Below, one piece after another: positions 22,909 through 26,891 of a stretch of 26,891 bases of DNA. The position numbers were made by a program, and so were the translations under genes. Where the stretch lies: the NCBI GenBank assembly GCA_934292805.1, contig CAKQXQ010000030.1, positions 1-26,891 of the forward strand. The letters are read 5' to 3'. Position 1 is the first letter of the stretch. The number at the start of each line of letters is the position of its first letter. The DNA comes from an uncultured Roseburia sp. (GTDB lineage Bacteria > Bacillota > Clostridia > Lachnospirales > Lachnospiraceae). Below the pieces are notes generated by a model. The model saw only the letters and a program-made list of their open reading frames with translations. It ran no database searches and was not told where the DNA came from.

Positions 22909-23694
22909 ATGGCAATTTTAGATGTAAAAAATATTAATAAAAATTTTGTCGGAACAGAAGTTTTAAAAGATATCTGTTTTTCCCTGGAAAAAGGACAGGT
23001 TCTTTCTATCATTGGTTCTTCCGGAAGTGGTAAAACCACTCTGCTGCGCTGTCTTAATTTTCTTGAAACTCCAGACAGCGGTGTGATCTGTGTCAATGAC
23101 GAAGTTCTTTTCGATGCTTCCAATCCGGTCACTTCGCAGGAAAATGAAATACGGAAAAAGAGACTTCATTTTGGTCTTGTCTTCCAGTCCTTCAACCTGT
23201 TTCCACAATATACCGCTCTGGAAAATGTTATGCTTGCAAAAGAACTTCTCGCAAAATCCCAGCCGAATTATAAGGCAGACAAAAAGAAGATCCATGCAGA
23301 AATTGAGAGCCTTGCCCGGACACTCCTGACACAAATGGGACTCTCCGAACGAATGGATCATTATCCTCATCAACTTTCCGGAGGCCAGTGCCAGCGTGTT
23401 GCAATTGCCAGAGCCCTTGCGTTAAAGCCAGATATTCTCTGCTTCGACGAACCAACTTCTGCGTTGGATCCAGAACTGACCGGTGAGGTTTTAAAAGTCA
23501 TCAAATCTCTTGCTGACCAAAATACCACAATGATCATCGTTACACACGAAATGGCTTTCGCCAGAGATGTTTCCGATCAGATTCTTTTTATGGATAATGG
23601 AAGAATATTAGAGCGGGGAACTCCTGAGGAAGTATTTGAACATCCAAAGGAGGACCGTACCAGACAGTTCTTATCCCGCTTCACCAAAGAATAA
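22909..23694 (+). CDS. Amino-acid ABC transporter ATP-binding protein
   Basis: A 261-residue cytoplasmic ATPase that powers the importer. Walker A is GSSGSGKT (residues 36-43). The signature is LSGGQCQRVAIARAL (about residue 155), with Cys in place of the more usual Gln. Walker B with its catalytic Glu is ILCFDEPTSALDPE, and the H-loop is TMIIVTHEMAFARDV. It matches the GlnQ/HisP class. It is the last gene of the operon. The stop is only 25 bp from the convergent MBL gene's stop, and no terminator is visible in that gap. Confidence 0.96.
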   Translation: MAILDVKNINKNFVGTEVLKDICFSLEKGQVLSIIGSSGSGKTTLLRCLNFLETPDSGVICVNDEVLFDASNPVTSQENEIRKKRLHFGLVFQSFNLFPQYTALENVMLAKELLAKSQPNYKADKKKIHAEIESLARTLLTQMGLSERMDHYPHQLSGGQCQRVAIARALALKPDILCFDEPTSALDPELTGEVLKVIKSLADQNTTMIIVTHEMAFARDVSDQILFMDNGRILERGTPEEVFEHPKEDRTRQFLSRFTKE

Positions 23695-23719
23695 ATCCGT
23701 TGTGCTGCAATACTGCGGT

Positions 23720-24463
23720 CTAATATTCGATTCCGATCTCTTTATACTCTAACAGTCTTGCTTTGCCCATAGGAAGCTCGGTCCAGGCACCTTCCATTGT
23801 GCCATCTGTGATTCCTTCCACAGCTGTCAGGAAGTCGTGGATCACCTGTTTCTCAACCGGTTTGATATGATGTCCCGGCCAGGTAATATCGTAGAGAGAT
23901 TCCATAGCGATCAGCTTTTCCAGTGATTCCTTATAGGTCTGCATCGGTGCTGCAAATTCCATCTGGAGCAGTACATGAGCCTTACAGCAGGTATCCCCGG
24001 TGAACATCCATCTGTTCTTTTCATCAAGGAAACATACTGATCCGACAGAATGCCCCGGTGTCCTTACCACACGCACCGGTCTGTCACCAATTTCAAATAC
24101 CATCTCATTCTCAAAATAACTGCAATTTTCTTTTACCGGAAGAAGCTCATCCTGTGTAAAAATATGACGGACATCCTCTCTGCTGTGTGCCTCATAAAGT
24201 TCTTTGTCTTCTTTTGCAAGCCATACTTCCTCAAATGCTCCGGTTCCGCCAATATGATCTACATGTCCATGTGTCAGTGCCACAGTGACCGGAAGCACCG
24301 TAAGTTCTTCACATATTGATTTCAATGGGATCGTTCCAAATCCGGTATCGATCAATAACGCCTTCTCCTTACCGGTGAGCAAGTACATATAAGCACTAGC
24401 TGTATTGTTATATTCCTCTATCAGCCACGTCTGTTCATTTAATTTCTCAATACGGTAATTCAT
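23720..24463 (-). CDS. MBL-fold metallo-hydrolase
   Basis: A 247-residue soluble hydrolase of the metallo-beta-lactamase fold. The zinc-binding motif is THGHVDHIGG (H65, H67, D69, H70). It continues with the third-ligand region RTPGHSVGSVCF, then FTGDTC, and a final WPGHH. Relatives include glyoxalase II-like thioesterases, lactonases and beta-lactamase-like proteins; the substrate is not readable. The ATG overlaps the neighbourhood of the upstream stop (1-bp gap) with an AAGGAG site inside the preceding gene, so translation is probably coupled to the esterase gene. It is the last gene of the carbohydrate operon. Confidence 0.9.
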   Translation of the reverse strand: MNYRIEKLNEQTWLIEEYNNTASAYMYLLTGKEKALLIDTGFGTIPLKSICEELTVLPVTVALTHGHVDHIGGTGAFEEVWLAKEDKELYEAHSREDVRHIFTQDELLPVKENCSYFENEMVFEIGDRPVRVVRTPGHSVGSVCFLDEKNRWMFTGDTCCKAHVLLQMEFAAPMQTYKESLEKLIAMESLYDITWPGHHIKPVEKQVIHDFLTAVEGITDGTMEGAWTELPMGKARLLEYKEIGIEY

Positions 24464-24464
24464 C

Positions 24465-25277
24465 CTAATCTCCTTGCTCCGGTATCAGCAGTTTATCTTT
24501 TGTTCCTTCCTCAATTCCTGCAAGAAAAGAAAATGCCGGATCCATCATCTGTTCCCAGTAGAAAAATTCATGATCGCCATGTCCGCCGCGATACACATGC
24601 GGAATATTTTCTTTTTGTAAAGCATTTTCTAATTTTTCTACAGCACCATATACAAGGCGGTCATCTTTTCCACAGCATAAAAACAGTTCCGGTCTGTTTT
24701 CCACATCTTTTCTTGTCCACTGTGTACACATATCACACTCGCTTCCATAGTATGCTTCTCTGTTTCCGAAAATCCCCTCAAACTGTGCTCTTGAAAATCC
24801 AGGTACCTCGGCTTCTGCCAAAAGCATGCAGGCATCGGCAGCCGGTGAGAATGCTACTACTTTAGAAAACGTATCCCGATATTTAAATCCATTATATAAT
24901 GCACCATATCCTCCCATAGAGATTCCGCCAATAAAGGTATCCTCTCTCTTTGTGGATAATGGCAGCATTTTTCTTGTTACCTCTACCAGTTCTTTTCCAA
25001 CATAAGTACTGTAAAAAGTCATACGGTCAGGCATATCCTGATAGAACAGATTCTCGCCATCCGGCAGTACGATCGCGATTCCTTTTAATTCAGACTGTCC
25101 TCTCAGCCCAAGGTATGTGATAAGCTCCGTTGCAGTTGCACTGTAACCCGGCAGTAAATAGAGTGTTTTATAAGGTGGTTCCCATTTCCCTGCCATGCCA
25201 TCAGATGGAAGTATCACCTTAATATTGACACCCCGCATTAACGCTTCGGATTTATAATCGATCTGTAAAAAAGCCAT
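24465..25277 (-). CDS. Alpha/beta-hydrolase esterase (tributyrin esterase/esterase D type)
   Basis: A 270-residue serine esterase, probably cytoplasmic since no signal peptide is seen. The nucleophile elbow is GGISMGGYGALY with S120. The likely acid is in CGKDDRLV and the histidine in GGHGDHEF near the C-terminus. The oxyanion-side segment LYLLPGYSATATE fits the putative esterase (EstA/FrmB) family. Possible substrates are acetylated sugars or short acyl esters. The ATG follows AGGAGAGAT. It lies 67 bp after a second esterase gene on the same strand and is followed directly by the MBL gene. Confidence 0.9.
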   Translation of the reverse strand: MAFLQIDYKSEALMRGVNIKVILPSDGMAGKWEPPYKTLYLLPGYSATATELITYLGLRGQSELKGIAIVLPDGENLFYQDMPDRMTFYSTYVGKELVEVTRKMLPLSTKREDTFIGGISMGGYGALYNGFKYRDTFSKVVAFSPAADACMLLAEAEVPGFSRAQFEGIFGNREAYYGSECDMCTQWTRKDVENRPELFLCCGKDDRLVYGAVEKLENALQKENIPHVYRGGHGDHEFFYWEQMMDPAFSFLAGIEEGTKDKLLIPEQGD

Positions 25278-25344
25278 ATCCTTATCTCTCCTTTATAAAA
25301 TAAATCTGTTTTTGCATCCTGTTTCTTTTCCTGTGAAGCAGCTC

Positions 25345-26454
25345 TTATTTAAATATAAGCTGTGCAAAATCATGAATGCACATGCGCCATACATTCCAGT
25401 CATGTGCTCCCGGATATACGTTGCGTATCTGATCAATCCCTTTTTCATTTAATATCTGATCGTCATGTGCAAAATTTTCCCAGAACGGATCTTTGTCTCC
25501 CATTGCCCTGAAATAAACATCAAATGTTTTATTAAATGCCATAGCATCATCCAAAATCTTCATATGTTCATTCTTACTGGTTCCGCGGTCAACCATGTCA
25601 AGCGGGCTTCCCTGAATGATATCTGTCACAAATCCGCTAAATATTCCAAGTGAACTAAAGTACTCCGGATGCGTAAATCCGATAATGCTTGTCTGTAAGG
25701 ATCCCATGGAAAGACCTGCCATCGCACGCATCTTCTTCGTCCTTCCGACACGGAATTTTTTTTCAATATAAGGCATAATATCTGTCAGTAGCTGGTTTTC
25801 CAAAAGTTTAAAATCAACGATTCTCTCACCTTTTTCTGTCACTGTCTGAACCATTCCGTTGCTCATAACGATCACCATTGGAACCGCCTTCTTCTCTGCG
25901 ATCAGATTATCCAGAATAAAATTCACCTTTCCGGACGCCGTCCAGCCGATCTCATTTTCCCCATGTCCATGCTGAAGATATAATACCGGAAATTCTCTTT
26001 CTGTTTCTTCTTCATAGCAATATGGAGTGTATACAATGCAGCTCTCCCACTCTCCGGTAACCTTTGAAAAAAAGTATTCCCTGCGGACACTTCCGTGCGG
26101 CACATCTTTTACCTGATAAAACTCTTCATTTTTCATCTCAAGTGCTACATAATTATATGGCCGGCTATAACCATAGGTGATTGGAAGCAATGGTGTCACA
26201 ACTTCCACATCATCAATCTTCAACTGCACATACTGTATTCCTGTCCTGAGAGTGTACTCCATACGCCAGATTCCGTCATCTTCCCTGGTGCATGGAAATT
26301 CTTCCTCATTCATTGTAAATGTAACTTTCTTTGCCTCCGGTGCTTTTACCTGAAGAAAATAATGTTCTCCTTCTTTTACCAATGCCGGAACCTGCCCTTC
26401 CCATGGCAGTACACGGTCAAAACCAAGTTCCTGTTCGTTTATATTATAGTTCAT
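25345..26454 (-). CDS. Esterase with N-terminal immunoglobulin-like (E-set) domain
   Basis: A 369-residue protein. Residues ~1-110 form a beta-sandwich-like segment (VKAPEAKKVTFTMNEEEFPC and a TPLLPITYGY stretch), like the E-set/CBM48 modules fused to Fes- and feruloyl-esterase-type enzymes. The catalytic domain follows. It has LYLQHGHGENE, the nucleophile elbow AGLSMGSLQTS with S249, a likely acid in AMGDKDPF and the histidine in GAHDWNVWR. No signal peptide is seen, so it acts inside the cell, perhaps on ester groups of imported oligosaccharides. The ATG follows GAGGG at 8 nt. It is preceded by the sucrose phosphorylase-like gene and an intercistronic hairpin. Confidence 0.9.
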   Translation of the reverse strand: MNYNINEQELGFDRVLPWEGQVPALVKEGEHYFLQVKAPEAKKVTFTMNEEEFPCTREDDGIWRMEYTLRTGIQYVQLKIDDVEVVTPLLPITYGYSRPYNYVALEMKNEEFYQVKDVPHGSVRREYFFSKVTGEWESCIVYTPYCYEEETEREFPVLYLQHGHGENEIGWTASGKVNFILDNLIAEKKAVPMVIVMSNGMVQTVTEKGERIVDFKLLENQLLTDIMPYIEKKFRVGRTKKMRAMAGLSMGSLQTSIIGFTHPEYFSSLGIFSGFVTDIIQGSPLDMVDRGTSKNEHMKILDDAMAFNKTFDVYFRAMGDKDPFWENFAHDDQILNEKGIDQIRNVYPGAHDWNVWRMCIHDFAQLIFK

Positions 26455-26477
26455 ATCAAAGTCCCTCTTTTCTATAG

Positions 26478-26514
26478 TTCAACAGGCCTGCCATTCCTGT
26501 GCAGACCTGTTGAA
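26478..26514 (-). promoter_or_regulatory. 14-bp intercistronic hairpin
   Basis: TTCAACAGGCCTGC (26478-26491) pairs with GCAGACCTGTTGAA (26501-26514) at all 14 positions, one as G-U in RNA, around a 9-nt loop. No T-run follows on either strand, so it is not a normal terminator. It lies between the phosphorylase stop and the esterase ribosome binding site. Confidence 0.6.
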
Positions 26515-26558
26515 TGATATACAGTATTTATATTTAAAATTGAAAATGACCAAATATT

Positions 26559-26891
26559 TTACAATGTTCTTGTCTGTCCGTCCGGTGTGGTTTCTGTAAT
26601 CACAAATTCGAATGTTTTCAGATCTGCCATCAGTTTTGCCTGATATCCGTCATTCTCCCATGTAAATTCCATCTTGTTTCCATCTGAATTTACTGTGATC
26701 CTGCTCTCCTTCGCAAATGCAGGACAGGTACTGCGGAAACGGAGAAGCTCTAACTGTCTTGCTACTACCGGCTTCTTTAAAGCCTCTTCCATCTGCGCTG
26801 CCGAAAGGTTTGTGCGGTTGATCTCTTTGTGTCCGCCTGCTCCGGCACGCTTGACTGCCTCATGGTCATTCTTTCCTGCAAACAGATCCAG
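26559..26891 (-). CDS. Sucrose phosphorylase-like GH13 enzyme, C-terminal part (runs off right edge)
   Basis: The last 110 residues before a TAA stop, open to the right edge. The visible part reads LDLFAGKNDHEAVKRAGAGG, then HKEINRTNLSAAQ, EEALKKPVVARQLELLRFRS and ends TTPDGQTRTL. The AGKND, EINR and ALKKPVV segments match the C-terminal region of sucrose phosphorylase and related GH13 subfamily 18 enzymes. These split sucrose or similar glycosides with phosphate into glucose-1-phosphate and the acceptor. The catalytic residues lie outside the window, so sucrose versus sucrose-6-phosphate or glucosylglycerate specificity cannot be told. It is the most upstream gene visible in the esterase operon. 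Confidence 0.85.
   Translation of the reverse strand: MDLFAGKNDHEAVKRAGAGGHKEINRTNLSAAQMEEALKKPVVARQLELLRFRSTCPAFAKESRITVNSDGNKMEFTWENDGYQAKLMADLKTFEFVITETTPDGQTRTL

Noticed and set aside
1..26891. Search for CRISPR arrays, insertion sequences, integrases, toxin-antitoxin or defence genes
   Set aside because: No regularly spaced repeats, transposase or recombinase motifs, or known defence domains are seen. The window looks like stable chromosome.

Overview
The window is one contiguous stretch of chromosome from a low-to-moderate GC Gram-positive bacterium, most likely a gut-associated member of the Lachnospiraceae (Clostridia). The reasons are the Firmicutes-type gene order and protein features, strong GGAGG ribosome binding sites, A/T-rich consensus promoters, an L10 leader, a manganese-type riboswitch, and a peripheral gene set typical of that family. 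The genus assignment is inference. No prophage, insertion sequence, CRISPR array, rRNA, tRNA or defence system is visible.

Region 1 (1-11921, all on the minus strand) is the core transcription/translation block. In transcription order it reads rpmG, secE, nusG, rplK, rplA, then rplJ, rplL, then rpoB, rpoC, then rpsL (cut by the left edge). Each block has its own near-consensus promoter. The rpmG promoter lies inside a terminator hairpin. The rplJ promoter drives an L10 leader with an attenuator. The rpoB promoter drives a leader made almost entirely of short hairpins. The rpsL promoter is a perfect TTGACA-17-TATAAT. Terminators follow rplL and rpoC.

Region 2 (11930-14781, minus strand) is an ion-homeostasis unit. 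A promoter is followed by a yybP-ykoY-type (Mn2+) riboswitch with an overlapping terminator, then a CaCA-family cation exchanger, a structured intergenic RNA, and a CPA1-type K+(Na+)/H+ antiporter carrying two RCK_C-like repeats.

Region 3 (14829-21220) is mixed metabolism and transport. It holds a plus-strand histidine phosphatase; pgi with a sodium:solute symporter (minus); a small zinc-ribbon membrane protein with a coiled-coil partner (minus); a MATE exporter (minus); and a 76-residue Cys-containing protein (minus).

Region 4 (21231-23694, plus strand) is a three-gene amino-acid ABC importer (lipoprotein, permease, ATPase). Its promoter is back-to-back with the one for the 76-residue protein.

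Region 5 (23720-26891, minus strand) is a probable carbohydrate operon: the C-terminus of a GH13 sucrose-phosphorylase-like enzyme, two Ser esterases, and a metallo-beta-lactamase-fold hydrolase. The coding content is mostly ordinary. The parts worth a second look are RNA-level and promoter-level: the rpoB leader, the promoter nested in a terminator, the riboswitch-led cation operon, and the alternative hairpins in front of the ABC lipoprotein gene.
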